A stretch of DNA of 64,000 bases from Bacillus sp. DTU_2020_1000418_1_SI_GHA_SEK_038 (GCF_032341175.1 NZ_CP135435.1:1612001-1676000); one strand, 5' to 3'; counted from the first letter of the stretch, positions 53,004-62,244 are shown. The notes: generated by a model from the letters alone, not told the origin. Numbers and translations are program-made.

Positions 53004-54506
53004 GTGAATTTGAACAGGAATAGCAACCAAGTACATGCTGATTATTTAAAGGAAGTTCATATTACAGAGAATGAAATAAGACAATTAGAAATCAAGTTAA
53101 AAAATAATGCAGATATTTATATAAATATATATGAAGAAGCCTTGGAAGGAATTATTTTTTGGACGGGTAAGGGCCAAATAGTAAAAGCAAATGAGGCTGC
53201 CTGCCGAATTTTTGAATGCAGTAAAGAAGAGCTTGTTACAAAAAGGATTCAGGATTTTATTTATGCCAGTAAAGAAGAAATTTATCAAGTATACAATAAT
53301 TTCTGCCGAAAAGGGGCCATCCGGGATGAACTTGTTTTTCTAATGCCCAATGGACAAGAAAAGTCATTGGAATTTACTAGTAAGTTGCATGCAATTGACG
53401 AGTTTCATATGACAATTTTTCGAAATGTCAGTGAAACTAGGAGAATGGAAAAGGAGCTCAGAGAGAGTGAATTAAAATTTAGGAAGATCTTTGAAGGGGC
53501 TTTAGAGGGTATTATCTTGTGGAAGAATGATTTTACCATTGTTGATATAAATCAGGCAGCAGAGAAGATGCTTTCTGTGTCGAAAAAGGAAATAATCGGA
53601 CATTCCTTTATAGATTTATTAACAAAACTTCATCTTTCAATTAATGAAACTAACTATTATTACCAAAATCTCGTTAACAGTGGCCAGACAACGGGGACTA
53701 TTGATATTAAAGTAGAAACAGGGGAAACAAAATATATAGAATTTTCAGCAAGGTACAATGTTTTATCCGAATTAAGTCTAGTAACCTTTAAAGACATCAC
53801 AGAAAAACTGCAGCTGGATGCTCAGCTCCGAAAATCAGATACATTGAATGTTATTGGGGAGCTTGCTGCAGGTATTGCGCATGAAATTCGCAATCCAATG
53901 ACAGCATTAAAAGGATTTATTCAATTATTGGAGGATTCAGTTAAAGAGGATCATTCTATGTATTTCAATATTATTTCCTCTGAGCTAAAGAGGATTGACT
54001 CTATCATTAATGAATTCTTAATATTGGCAAAACCACAAGCGGTTAAGTTTATTGAAGTAGATCTTATAAAAATCATGAAAGAAACAGTAGATTTCTTAAG
54101 TGCACAAGCCTTATTACATAATATTCAGTTCCGAACAAAATACCAAGAAGGCCTGCCGCCAATATTTTGTGAACCAAATCAACTGAAAAAGGTTTTTATT
54201 AACCTAATTAAGAATGCAATTGAGGTCATGCCAAAAGGCGGCTATATTGATGTGAACATGAATTCGACAAAGGATGGAAGACTGCATATATCCATTGTGG
54301 ATGAAGGAAATGGTATCCCGAAGGATAAACTTGAAAAGCTAGGTCAGCCTTTTTATACAACAAAGGAAAAAGGTACGGGTCTTGGACTAATGGTAAGCTA
54401 CAAAATTATTAAAGAGCATAAGGGAAACATAGAGGTTGAAAGTGAATTAGGAGTGGGGACTATTTTTAACATATATCTTCCATTGAAGAAATATGTAGTA
54501 AAGTAA
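53004..54506 (+). CDS. Soluble PAS-PAS sensor histidine kinase, sporulation-kinase type
   Basis: Cytoplasmic kinase of 500 residues with two PAS domains (about 45-150, EALEGIIFWTGKGQIVKANE; about 165-280, GALEGIILWKNDFTIVDINQ) that are clearly related to one another. The HisKA domain has the phosphorylation site GIAHEIRNPMTALKG (about residue 297) and the HATPase domain has NLIKNAIEVMPKGG and GTGLGLMVSYKII. There are no membrane helices. This layout and HEIRNP wording fit kinases feeding Spo0A (KinA/KinE class). GTG 53004 follows GGAAGGAAG. No response regulator is adjacent, and the next gene is Spo0E-like, both fitting the phosphorelay. Confidence 0.88.
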   Translation: MNLNRNSNQVHADYLKEVHITENEIRQLEIKLKNNADIYINIYEEALEGIIFWTGKGQIVKANEAACRIFECSKEELVTKRIQDFIYASKEEIYQVYNNFCRKGAIRDELVFLMPNGQEKSLEFTSKLHAIDEFHMTIFRNVSETRRMEKELRESELKFRKIFEGALEGIILWKNDFTIVDINQAAEKMLSVSKKEIIGHSFIDLLTKLHLSINETNYYYQNLVNSGQTTGTIDIKVETGETKYIEFSARYNVLSELSLVTFKDITEKLQLDAQLRKSDTLNVIGELAAGIAHEIRNPMTALKGFIQLLEDSVKEDHSMYFNIISSELKRIDSIINEFLILAKPQAVKFIEVDLIKIMKETVDFLSAQALLHNIQFRTKYQEGLPPIFCEPNQLKKVFINLIKNAIEVMPKGGYIDVNMNSTKDGRLHISIVDEGNGIPKDKLEKLGQPFYTTKEKGTGLGLMVSYKIIKEHKGNIEVESELGVGTIFNIYLPLKKYVVK

Positions 54507-54688
54507 TCTTTTTTTGTCGAAATAAATCTAAGAATAAACAGGCAAAATGTCGAGTAATTTAAATTAGGAAGAAAACTGTCTAATTTTGCGAATCTATTTA
54601 CTTTTATATATTTTCTTGCAATAATGCTAAAGGTAACCTACTAAATAGAATGATTTTGTGTAAAAAGGATAGGATGGAGGAAAAAAGC

Positions 54689-54943
54689 TTGGCGGAAAAA
54701 TGTAAAAAAATACTGCTCCAGATCCAAGAAAAAAGGGAGAAAATGATAAAATCTGCAAAAATACATGGGTACACGAGTGAGGATACCATTCAATGCAGTC
54801 AAGAACTGGATCAATTGATTTATGAATATCAATTGACTATACATAAAGAAAAGATAGAGGAAGAAGCTCGATTTCCCTTTAATAAATTGATTTTTGTTTT
54901 TCCCAATACATCAATTGAGTCCGATTTTGAAATGATTACGTAA
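54689..54943 (+). CDS. Spo0E-family aspartyl-phosphate phosphatase
   Basis: Small helical-hairpin protein of about 84 residues. The family signature SQELDQLIYEYQ (about 42-53) matches the SxxLDxxI motif of Spo0E-type phosphatases that dephosphorylate Spo0A~P. TTG 54689 has GGAGG 8 nt upstream; ATG 54674 is an alternative, preceded by AAGG. It lies behind a PAS histidine kinase gene of the sporulation type, so an activator and an inhibitor of Spo0A sit together. The C-terminal 25 residues (FPFNKLIFVFPNTSIESDF) are longer than usual for the family. Confidence 0.85.
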   Translation: MAEKCKKILLQIQEKREKMIKSAKIHGYTSEDTIQCSQELDQLIYEYQLTIHKEKIEEEARFPFNKLIFVFPNTSIESDFEMIT

Positions 54944-54985
54944 AAAAGTCCCTATGGCGCAATATTACGCTATAGGGACTTTTTA
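54944..54985. terminator. Terminator after spo0E-like gene
   Basis: AAAAAGTCCCTAT pairs with ATAGGGACTTTTT; the interior GCG/CGC also pairs. A- and T-tracts on both sides make it bidirectional with the ZIP gene. Confidence 0.9.
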
Positions 54986-55008
54986 ATTTTCCACCGCTAT
55001 AAGCTATA

Positions 55009-55743
55009 TTATGAAAAGACGTCAATAAGCAATACCATAAATAAAAGTCCGATGATGAAGGAATAAGTTGATGTACGTTCGTTTCCATCCCCATGACTTT
55101 CAGGTATTAATTCTTTATAAATAATAAATAACATTGCTCCAGCAGCGAAGGCGAGTCCATATGGAACGAGGAAGTCTACATAGGATGTTAAATAGAAGCC
55201 CAATAATCCCATGACAATTTCTATAGCTCCTGTCATCGTTGCAATAATAAAAGCTTTAAATTTTTTTATCTTCTGGTTGACTAGGAATAAAGCGACAAGA
55301 AATCCTTCAGGCGCATTTTGCAAACCAATAGCAAAGGCAATTAGATTTCCAGTATCCTGAACGTGAGATGCGTAGCTTACTCCGACAGACAGACCTTCAG
55401 GGATATTGTGTAGGGTAATAGCCGCAATAATAAGCATGGCCTTTTCATCAAATTCTATTCCTTTTTTCGAATGTTTAAGATCTATGTGCGGAATGTTTTT
55501 TTCCATTATGGTAAGGGTTAAAACACCAAGAAATATTCCTATAGCAAGTGGAAGAAATCCACCAGTCTTTAAAGCCTCAGGTATTAGCCCTAACATTGAG
55601 GCTGCCATCATTATACCAGCAGTGAATGCAAGTAAATTATCGCGCCATCTATGGGTAACAGTACTTGACATAAAAAGAATGATTAAAGCACCTACACCTG
55701 TTGATAAGGCCGAGAGAACCGTTCCGACAATGACTTCATTCAT
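55009..55743 (-). CDS. ZIP-family divalent metal transporter
   Basis: Membrane importer of 244 residues and eight hydrophobic segments for Zn2+ or related metals. The signature HNIPEGLSVGVSYA (about 120-133) in TM4 and LQNAPEGFLVALF (about 148-160) in TM5 carry the His/Asn/Glu metal-site residues. The intracellular loop has only a short His/Lys stretch (HIDLKHSKK). ATG 55743 has GAGGG 7 nt upstream; a longer open frame lacks a site. It is convergent with the Spo0E-like gene and divergent from fixABCX. Confidence 0.9.
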   Translation of the reverse strand: MNEVIVGTVLSALSTGVGALIILFMSSTVTHRWRDNLLAFTAGIMMAASMLGLIPEALKTGGFLPLAIGIFLGVLTLTIMEKNIPHIDLKHSKKGIEFDEKAMLIIAAITLHNIPEGLSVGVSYASHVQDTGNLIAFAIGLQNAPEGFLVALFLVNQKIKKFKAFIIATMTGAIEIVMGLLGFYLTSYVDFLVPYGLAFAAGAMLFIIYKELIPESHGDGNERTSTYSFIIGLLFMVLLIDVFS

Positions 55744-55854
55744 CTTCTTACCCTCATTTCTATTTATAACTATATTATAAGAGTCAACTAAACAGGCTGA
55801 CAAATATTTATTTCGATTTTTAGCAATAAAATTGATCCAATTCCGAATGGGCAT

Positions 55855-56091
55855 TAGCGGAAATAATATATTTTATACAGGAGAATTAAATATGTTCAAA
55901 AAAAATACTGTTTTTGTCAATCAGCTTTCCGGACTTAGCTGATTCTTTCATTCAGTTTTGTAGCAGTAAACGGAAGCATTTTCATTAATTGTTAGTACTA
56001 TGCTTGTGCCAAGAGTCATATATCGTTAATACATATCTTTTTTTACGGTTATAAGGATCACGTTTTCAATATTAAGGAGGGTGAGCTAGTT
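55855..56091. other. Region between the ZIP gene and fixA, with a mini-ORF and hairpin
   Basis: With the ZIP upstream sequence this is a 348-bp gap. ATG 55892, behind CAGGAGAA, opens a 16-codon frame (MFKKNTVFVNQLSGLS, stop at 55940). Its end lies in a hairpin, AATCAGCT/AGCTGATT (about 55919-55944). A degenerate catabolite-type palindrome (GGATCACGTTTTCA) lies at 56055. No clear promoter was identified. Confidence 0.35.
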
Positions 56092-56907
56092 ATGCACATC
56101 GTTGTCTGTGTTAAGCAAGTACCAGATACAAAAATAATAAAAATAAATCCAAAGACAAACACACTTGACCGAAGGAGCGCGCCAGCAATCCTGAATCCAT
56201 ATGATGCACATGCGGTTCAAGAGGCTGTAAGAATTAAGAAAATGATCGGGGAAGGAACGATTTCCGTACTTTCTATGGGCCCTCCTCAGGCAACAGCCGT
56301 CATCAAAAAAAGCATTGAAATAGGAGCTGATAAAGGTTATTTGATATCAGACAGGGCCTTTGCGGGTGCAGACACCTTAGCAACAAGCTATGCCTTATCT
56401 AAGGCATTGGAGAGAATTACGAAAGAGGAGCCAATTGATTTAATTATTTGCGGGCTGCATGCGATTGATGGGGATACTGGCCAGGTTGGCCCAGGGATAG
56501 CAAGGAGAATGGATATACCCCCTATAACCAATGTAATCGAAGTAACAAGCTTTAATACTTCAGAAAAATCGGTTCTATTAAAAAGAAAAATTGCGAATGG
56601 GCATCAATTAATTGAATCTCAATATCCGTGTCTACTAACAGTTGCAAAGGAGATTAATGACATTGAATATTCGCCAATGACTAATATGATAAAAGCTGCA
56701 AGGTACGAGCCTATTATATGGACGGTAAATGACCTGGAGGATGTTGACAGGTCTCAGCTTGGACTAAAGGGATCCCCGACTATTGTAGGAAAAATGTTCA
56801 CTCCTCCTAAGCCAGAAGGCGGAAAAAGGTTAGAAGGCAATGCTGATGAACAAGTGATGCAGCTAATTTCTTTGTTAGAGGATAAAAAGGAATTACTTCT
56901 TGGATAA
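56092..56907 (+). CDS. fixA: FixA, electron transfer flavoprotein beta-type subunit
   Basis: Small subunit of the FixAB electron-transfer flavoprotein, 271 residues. The start IVVCVKQVPDT and the NPYDAHAVQEA motif (about 41-51) are typical of EtfB/FixA proteins, as is the CGLHAIDGDTGQVGP segment (about 123-137) at the nucleotide-binding site. In FixABCX enzymes this heterodimer bifurcates electrons from NADH. AAGGAGGG lies 10 nt before ATG 56092. fixB starts 102 nt after its stop, the only sizeable gap in the operon. Confidence 0.93.
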   Translation: MHIVVCVKQVPDTKIIKINPKTNTLDRRSAPAILNPYDAHAVQEAVRIKKMIGEGTISVLSMGPPQATAVIKKSIEIGADKGYLISDRAFAGADTLATSYALSKALERITKEEPIDLIICGLHAIDGDTGQVGPGIARRMDIPPITNVIEVTSFNTSEKSVLLKRKIANGHQLIESQYPCLLTVAKEINDIEYSPMTNMIKAARYEPIIWTVNDLEDVDRSQLGLKGSPTIVGKMFTPPKPEGGKRLEGNADEQVMQLISLLEDKKELLLG

Positions 56908-57009
56908 ATAATAGGCTAGTCGTTTATGTCAAGTTAATTTTATTTATTGTTGATGAACAATCGTTATCAAACTGCTATTATTCACTTTTTATACAAAGGA
57001 GAGGTCCTG

Positions 57010-58038
57010 ATGTTTGAAGATTACCGTGGCGTTTGGGTCTTTATTGAAGTTAATGAGGGGACAATTGAAGGGGTCTCCTTGGAACTATTGGGTGCGGGAA
57101 GAAGTCTAGCAGACAAATTAAAGGTTCCGCTATCAGGTGTATTGTTAGGTCATAATATTAAGAAATTATGCCCTGAAGTCATTTCCTATGGTGCTGACCA
57201 AGTATATGTGATTGACCACCCTGTGTTAAATGATTATCGAACTGAATCATATATGAAAGGTGTGATGCTTCTTGCGGAAAAATACAAGCCGGAGATCTTT
57301 CTCTATGGCGCTACATCGAATGGAAAAGACCTTGCAAGCGCAGTTGCCACAGACTTGAGCACAGGCTTAACGGCAGATACAACAATGCTTGATGCAGATT
57401 TGAAAACAAGACTGCTGGAGGCAAGCCGACCAGCCTTTGGCGGAAATATAATGGCAACAATTTTATGTAAAAAGCATCGACCGCAAATGGCTACTGTAAG
57501 ACCTAAAGTCATGAAGGCGCTTGAGAAAGATAGCAGTAGAGAAGGAAAGATAATTGAGGAAGAAATTTCCTTAAATGAAGAAGAAATGAGAACAAAGGTG
57601 TTAGAAATTGTGAAGGATGTCACAAAAAAAGTCAGTTTAGCGGATGCTCATGTTGTTGTAGCTGGGGGAAAAGGGATGGGAGACAATAAAGGATTTCAGC
57701 TTATTCATGAATTAGCTGAAACGATCGGAGCGAGCGTAGGTGGAACTAGGGATGTTGTCGAGGCAGGCTGGCTTCCTCATGAACAGCAAGTAGGGCAAAC
57801 GGGAGAAACGATTACACCAAAAATATACTTTGCCATTGGAATCTCAGGTGCTATCCAGCATATAGTAGGAATGAAAAATTCAGAGTTCATCATTGCCATC
57901 AATAAAGATCCAAATGCGCCAATATTTGATGTCGCCACATATGGGATTGTTGGGGATGCATTAGAAATTGTCCCTAAGCTGATCGAGCAATTTAAGGAAC
58001 TGCGGAAAGAGAAGGGCGGTGAAGTAAGTTATGTCTGA
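57010..58038 (+). CDS. fixB: FixB, electron transfer flavoprotein alpha-type subunit
   Basis: Large FAD-binding subunit, 342 residues. Two EtfA domains: an N-terminal Rossmann-like part (about 1-190), and the C-terminal FAD domain with the signature VVAGGKGMGD (about 214-223), TRDVVEAGWLPHEQQVGQTG (about 247-266) and ISGAIQHIVGM. ATG 57010 follows AAAGGAGAGG; an upstream in-frame ATG lacks a site. Its end overlaps fixC by 8 nt, which indicates translational coupling. Confidence 0.93.
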   Translation: MFEDYRGVWVFIEVNEGTIEGVSLELLGAGRSLADKLKVPLSGVLLGHNIKKLCPEVISYGADQVYVIDHPVLNDYRTESYMKGVMLLAEKYKPEIFLYGATSNGKDLASAVATDLSTGLTADTTMLDADLKTRLLEASRPAFGGNIMATILCKKHRPQMATVRPKVMKALEKDSSREGKIIEEEISLNEEEMRTKVLEIVKDVTKKVSLADAHVVVAGGKGMGDNKGFQLIHELAETIGASVGGTRDVVEAGWLPHEQQVGQTGETITPKIYFAIGISGAIQHIVGMKNSEFIIAINKDPNAPIFDVATYGIVGDALEIVPKLIEQFKELRKEKGGEVSYV

Positions 58039-59326
58039 AAAATTTGATGTCATTGTTGTAGGAGCTGGCCCAGCCGGAACTTCATGTGCCTATACTTGTG
58101 CAAAAAATGGATTAAAGGTTTTACAGATTGAAAGAGGAGAATATCCTGGAAGCAAAAATGTCATGGGTGGCGTATTATACAGGAAGCAGATGGAAGAAAT
58201 CATTCCTGAATTCTGGAAAGAAGCTCCATTGGAAAGACCTGTCATTGAACAGCGATTTTGGATGATGGATAAAGAATCGGCTGTCACCTTTGGCTATAAG
58301 GGGCTTGAATGGGGAGTCGAGCCATATAATAACTTTACAGTATTAAGGGCTCAGTTTGATCAATGGTTTGCAAAAAAAGGGGTTGAGCAAGGGGTTTTAC
58401 TTATAAATGAAACGGTTGTCCTTGAGTGTATTGTGGAAAATGGAAAAGTCATTGGGGTTAGAACGGATCGTCCCGATGGAGAAGTTTATGCGGATGTTGT
58501 CGTGTTAGCTGATGGCGTAAATTCTCTGCTTGGCAAGCAGCTTGGATTTCATAAAGAATTTAGACCGGACGAGGTTGCCTTAACTGTAATGGAGGTTGTA
58601 AACCTTTCGAAGGAGAAAATAAACGACCGATTTAATTTAGAGGATAACCAAGGTTGTACGATCGAGATATTCGGTGACTCCACTAAGGGGAATCTTGGAA
58701 CTGCGTTTATTTATACAAATAAGGAGAGCATTAATATTGGGGTTGGAACAACACTATCCAGTATGATCAAAGCAAAGTTGCGCCCGTATGATCTATTAGA
58801 TTATTTAAAAACACATCCAATGGTTAGACCATTAATGGAAGGGGGAGAATCAGCCGAATACTTAGCACATCTTATTCCAGAAGGAGGATTTCATTCTGTT
58901 CCAAAGGTAGCTGGAAATGGGGTGCTTGTAGTCGGAGATGCCGCCCAGCTTGTTAATGCGATCCACAGGGAAGGGTCAAATATGGCTATGAAGTCGGGGC
59001 AACTGGCTGCGGAAGCAATTATTAACGCGAAAAAACGCAATGATTTCAGTGAATCAAGTTTAAATCATTACAGAGAGGCTTTACATGAAAGCTTTATTAT
59101 GAAGGACTTGGAAAAATATAAAGATGCTACTCATGTATTTGAGCATCATCCGCAATACTTTAAAGAGTATGTTCCATTAATGAACAAGGCAGCAAGCAAA
59201 TTCTTTACCGTTGACGGCACATCTAAAAAGGATAAGCAAAAACAAATTATGAAAAGCTTTACTGGGGAAAGGGGCACTATCAAGGTCATCAAAGATATGT
59301 ATCGAGCATGGAAGGCGGTGAAATAA
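58031..59326 (+). CDS. fixC: FixC, FAD-dependent ETF:quinone oxidoreductase-like protein
   Basis: Flavoprotein dehydrogenase of 431 residues that passes high-potential electrons to the quinone in the FixABCX complex. The FAD motif GAGPAGTSCA (about 11-20), the second motif VGDAAQLVNAIHREGSNMAM (about 300-319) and the ETF-QO-like C-terminal region are present. It lacks the Fe-S domain of full ETF-QO, as FixC proteins do, and fixX supplies the ferredoxin. ATG 58031 overlaps the fixB end; its stop shares one base with the fixX start. Confidence 0.93.
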   Translation: MSEKFDVIVVGAGPAGTSCAYTCAKNGLKVLQIERGEYPGSKNVMGGVLYRKQMEEIIPEFWKEAPLERPVIEQRFWMMDKESAVTFGYKGLEWGVEPYNNFTVLRAQFDQWFAKKGVEQGVLLINETVVLECIVENGKVIGVRTDRPDGEVYADVVVLADGVNSLLGKQLGFHKEFRPDEVALTVMEVVNLSKEKINDRFNLEDNQGCTIEIFGDSTKGNLGTAFIYTNKESINIGVGTTLSSMIKAKLRPYDLLDYLKTHPMVRPLMEGGESAEYLAHLIPEGGFHSVPKVAGNGVLVVGDAAQLVNAIHREGSNMAMKSGQLAAEAIINAKKRNDFSESSLNHYREALHESFIMKDLEKYKDATHVFEHHPQYFKEYVPLMNKAASKFFTVDGTSKKDKQKQIMKSFTGERGTIKVIKDMYRAWKAVK

Positions 59327-59610
59327 TGTCAACGAAGAATATTGAAGAAAAACAATATCTCTTACGTTTTAAAGCTGATACGAAGTCACATTTAACGGTA
59401 ATGGACCACGATATTTGTATAACTAAATGTCCTGATAAAATTTGTACAGTCTTTTGCCCGGCTGAAGTATACAAATGGGAAGGGCTAAGAATGCAGGTAG
59501 GCTATGAGGGCTGCCATGAGTGCGGAAGCTGCAGAATAGGCTGCCCATACCAAAATATTAAATGGGAATATCCGAAGGGCGGACATGGCATCGTATTTAG
59601 GCTGGCATAA
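59326..59610 (+). CDS. fixX: FixX, ferredoxin-like protein
   Basis: A 94-residue ferredoxin-like partner of FixC. Cysteines fall in CITKCPDKICTVFCPAEVY (about 31-50) and CHECGSCRIGCP (about 65-76), giving a typical FixX/ETF-QO C-terminal ferredoxin with one [4Fe-4S] cluster and remnants of a second. ATG 59326 has GGCGGTG upstream and shares its A with the fixC stop. In nitrogen-fixing bacteria such complexes supply low-potential electrons to nitrogenase; no nif genes are visible here, so another acceptor, or acyl-CoA/carnitine-type chemistry, is possible. Confidence 0.92.
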   Translation: MSTKNIEEKQYLLRFKADTKSHLTVMDHDICITKCPDKICTVFCPAEVYKWEGLRMQVGYEGCHECGSCRIGCPYQNIKWEYPKGGHGIVFRLA

Positions 59611-59670
59611 ATTAAAGGCGGCTAAAGAGGTTAATAAATAGACTGAATGATAGGGAATAGGTTCCTATAT

Positions 59671-59707
59671 GACGGTGCTTAAATCATAGCAGCGTCTTTA
59701 TTTTTTT
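59671..59707 (+). terminator. Terminator after fixABCX
   Basis: GACGGTGC pairs with GCAGCGTC (one mismatch) around 10 nt, followed by TTTATTTTTTT. Confidence 0.75.
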
Positions 59708-59708
59708 G

Positions 59709-59734
59709 AAAAAAATGGAGGCGTAGCCTCCACT
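59709..59734 (-). terminator. Terminator after fsr
   Basis: On the reverse strand TGGAGGC pairs with GCCTCCA around TAC, followed by TTTTTTTC. Confidence 0.85.
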
Positions 59735-59749
59735 AAAAAGTTCTTCAAC

Positions 59750-60982
59750 TTATGAATTCCATTCATTGACCTTTTGATCAGAAGGAAGGAGCAGTGTGAT
59801 CAATCCAAGCAATGGCAAAAAGCCTGTAAGAATCATAGTTTGAGTAATTCCGATTAAATCGGCTGAATAACCGATTACCATTGAGCCAATAGCCCCCATG
59901 CCAAAAGCGAGTCCAACAGTAAGGCCAGCCATTGTACCAATTTTACCAGGAACTAGTTCTTGAGCATATACGACTGTTACAGAAAAGCTTGACATTATGA
60001 TAAAGCCTGATATTGCAAGCAAGCAAAAAGCAATCACAGGTGGAACAAATGGAATTAATATAGTTAATGGAGCTGATATAATCATCGATAAAAAGATAAT
60101 CATCTTTTTGCCGAATCGATCAGCAAGTGGGCCACCGAAGAAAGTCCCAAGTGCTCCCGAAACGAGAAAGGCAAATAGAAAGATTTGCGCTTGCCTAATA
60201 GAAAAAGAATAGTTTTCTATTGTGTAAAAGGCGTAGTAATTTGTCATTCCTGAAACATACCATGAACGTGCAAAAATTAAAAATAGAACAAGCCCGAGTG
60301 CAATTTTAACCGGTTTAGATAAACCTATTTTTTCATGTTTGGTCATCTTGCTATGGTTCATTATCAATGTTCTCTCTACACGAAGTTTACCAGCATACCA
60401 AAAAGCGATATAAGTTAGCAGTCCTACTGCAACAGCTGCAACAACTGTGAACCACGCTGCTCCAATTTGCCCGAGCGGAACAAGGACTAACGCGGTAATT
60501 AGAGGTGCCATTGCCTGCCCGCTATTTCCGCCTACCTGATATATGGATTGGGCAAGACCACGTCTAGGGCCTGCAGCCATGAAGGCAACCCTAGAACCTT
60601 CAGGATGAAAAACGGCTGAACCGAGTCCGATAAAAATGACAGAAATGACGATAAACTCAAAGCTTTGTGAAAGTGCCAACCCTAATACACCAAACATGCT
60701 AGACGTTAATCCTATTGGCAAAGCATAGGGCATTGGCTTCTTATCTGTAACCATACCTACTGCAGGCTGCAAAACAGAAGCGACAATATTTAAGGCAAAG
60801 CCAATAATCCCTAATTGGGTAAAGGTAAGCCCCATCGACTTCTCTAAAATTGGAAACATTGCAGGAATAATAGCTTGCAGTGAATCATTTAATAAATGAC
60901 AGAGGCCTAAGATGATTAATATTTTATATGAAGTTTCATTGCTCTTTTGGAGGGTCTTGGTCGCCGCTGCGGTACTGCTCAC
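59750..60982 (-). CDS. fsr: MFS exporter, fosmidomycin-resistance (Fsr) type
   Basis: Twelve-helix major facilitator of 410 residues. Wording such as GLCHLLNDSLQAIIPAMFPI (about 31-50) and the signature loop PAVGMVTDKKPMPY (about 83-96), as well as FHPEGSRVAFMAAG, is typical of Fsr-type efflux proteins. In E. coli, Fsr confers resistance to the isoprenoid inhibitor fosmidomycin; the natural substrate is unknown. The GTG start at 60982 has AAAGGGGA about 8 nt upstream. It is convergent with fixX. Confidence 0.87.
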   Translation of the reverse strand: MSSTAAATKTLQKSNETSYKILIILGLCHLLNDSLQAIIPAMFPILEKSMGLTFTQLGIIGFALNIVASVLQPAVGMVTDKKPMPYALPIGLTSSMFGVLGLALSQSFEFIVISVIFIGLGSAVFHPEGSRVAFMAAGPRRGLAQSIYQVGGNSGQAMAPLITALVLVPLGQIGAAWFTVVAAVAVGLLTYIAFWYAGKLRVERTLIMNHSKMTKHEKIGLSKPVKIALGLVLFLIFARSWYVSGMTNYYAFYTIENYSFSIRQAQIFLFAFLVSGALGTFFGGPLADRFGKKMIIFLSMIISAPLTILIPFVPPVIAFCLLAISGFIIMSSFSVTVVYAQELVPGKIGTMAGLTVGLAFGMGAIGSMVIGYSADLIGITQTMILTGFLPLLGLITLLLPSDQKVNEWNS

Positions 60983-61174
60983 ACTCAGGTCCCCTTTCTG
61001 TAAATATAATTTAGTAATTCTAAGTAATAATAATACATGATTATTATGGTTTACGAAATATATTTTATAATTTTCATAATATAGTACAATGTTAATAGGA
61101 ATATTCTTATAATTATAATAGGTTTTTACAAATTTGCTTTTGATAGGAAATAAAGTTATTTAAGGAGGGAATAT

Positions 61175-62182
61175 GTGGAAAAGTATGTAGGGGTTTTACG
61201 TACAAAGGAAATCATGATTCACTTTTTGAAATCTTTTTCTTTAGAAGATGAATATAAGCTCTTAGGTGACTTTGAAAATTTCGTTTATGAGGTGTACAAA
61301 GAAGGGAAACCATATATTCTCAGAATTACTCACAGCTCACATCGGGAGCTAGAAGATTTATATGCAGAAATTGAATGGGTGAATTATTTGTCGAAACAAG
61401 GATTGAATGTTCCGACTTTATTCCAATCTATTAATGGTAAATTTGTTGAATTCATTCCTGCTAATGACGAATCTGTTTTTTTTGGAAGTCTGTTTTCCAA
61501 AGCGTCTGGAGAACCGGTGAAAATGAAAGATAATTCCATAAATAAAGATCTATTTTCTGCTTGGGGAAAACAAATTGGTAAAATGCATTCCGCTACAAAA
61601 AACTATATGCCTTCCCCGCTTATTAAGAAAAGGCCGCATTGGTATGAAGATGAGCTTCTAGATATAGAAAAACATTTTCCTACAACGGAGACAACTGCTA
61701 TACAAAACGCGATTGATTTATTAGAGCAAATAAAGACCCTTCCTATAGAAAGTGACAATTACGCACTTATCCATACGGACATTCATGCTGGGAACTTTTT
61801 CTATGACGGGAACAGCATTCATGTGTTTGATTTTGATGATTGCTGTTATCACTGGCTAGTGTCTGATATTGCCATTCCTTTATATTATTCATGCCTTTCT
61901 AGCTTCACAACAGATGAAGTCAATGAACGAGAGGAGTTTGGCCGTTTATTTATAGACGCATTTTTAGCTGGATATGAAACAGAATGTAACCTCCCACACG
62001 GTTGGGAGCAGCAGCTGCCGTTATTTCTGATGCTACGTGATGTTACACTGTATTCGGTTTTTAATAAAAAAATCGCACCTGAGGATCGCAATGAGCGAAT
62101 TATTAGTTTAATTGATGAGATTAAATCTAGAATTGAACAGAAGAAAAGCATTGTAAATATAAATTTTATTGCTTCTAATTAA
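61175..62182 (+). CDS. Phosphotransferase of the APH/choline-kinase fold
   Basis: A 335-residue protein kinase-like small-molecule phosphotransferase. The catalytic loop HTDIHAGNFFYDG (about 207-219, with the catalytic Asp) and the metal-binding HVFDFDDC (about 223-230) are clear; ATP-binding residues are in the N-lobe (YILRITHS, about 47-54). Proteins like this in Bacillus are annotated as aminoglycoside phosphotransferase or homoserine kinase-like, but the substrate is not predictable and drug resistance should not be assumed. The GTG start follows AAGGAGGG. Single gene with a terminator. Confidence 0.85.
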   Translation: MEKYVGVLRTKEIMIHFLKSFSLEDEYKLLGDFENFVYEVYKEGKPYILRITHSSHRELEDLYAEIEWVNYLSKQGLNVPTLFQSINGKFVEFIPANDESVFFGSLFSKASGEPVKMKDNSINKDLFSAWGKQIGKMHSATKNYMPSPLIKKRPHWYEDELLDIEKHFPTTETTAIQNAIDLLEQIKTLPIESDNYALIHTDIHAGNFFYDGNSIHVFDFDDCCYHWLVSDIAIPLYYSCLSSFTTDEVNEREEFGRLFIDAFLAGYETECNLPHGWEQQLPLFLMLRDVTLYSVFNKKIAPEDRNERIISLIDEIKSRIEQKKSIVNINFIASN

Positions 62183-62199
62183 GAAATGTAATAGAAAAG

Positions 62200-62234
62200 G
62201 TAAAAGAAGCCAAATGTGGCTTCTTTTACTTTTT
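62200..62234 (+). terminator. Terminator after APH-type gene
   Basis: GTAAAAGAAGCC pairs perfectly with GGCTTCTTTTAC around AAATGT, followed by TTTTT. Confidence 0.9.
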
Positions 62235-62244
62235 GGAGTTTCCT

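Noticed and set aside
56055..56068. Catabolite-responsive element (cre) upstream of fixA
   Set aside because: GGATCACGTTTTCA read in reverse differs from the cre consensus at two defined positions; too weak to list as a site.
61175..62182. Aminoglycoside resistance gene
   Set aside because: The APH fold is shared with many metabolic kinases; no residues specific to known resistance enzymes could be recognised and the context is chromosomal.
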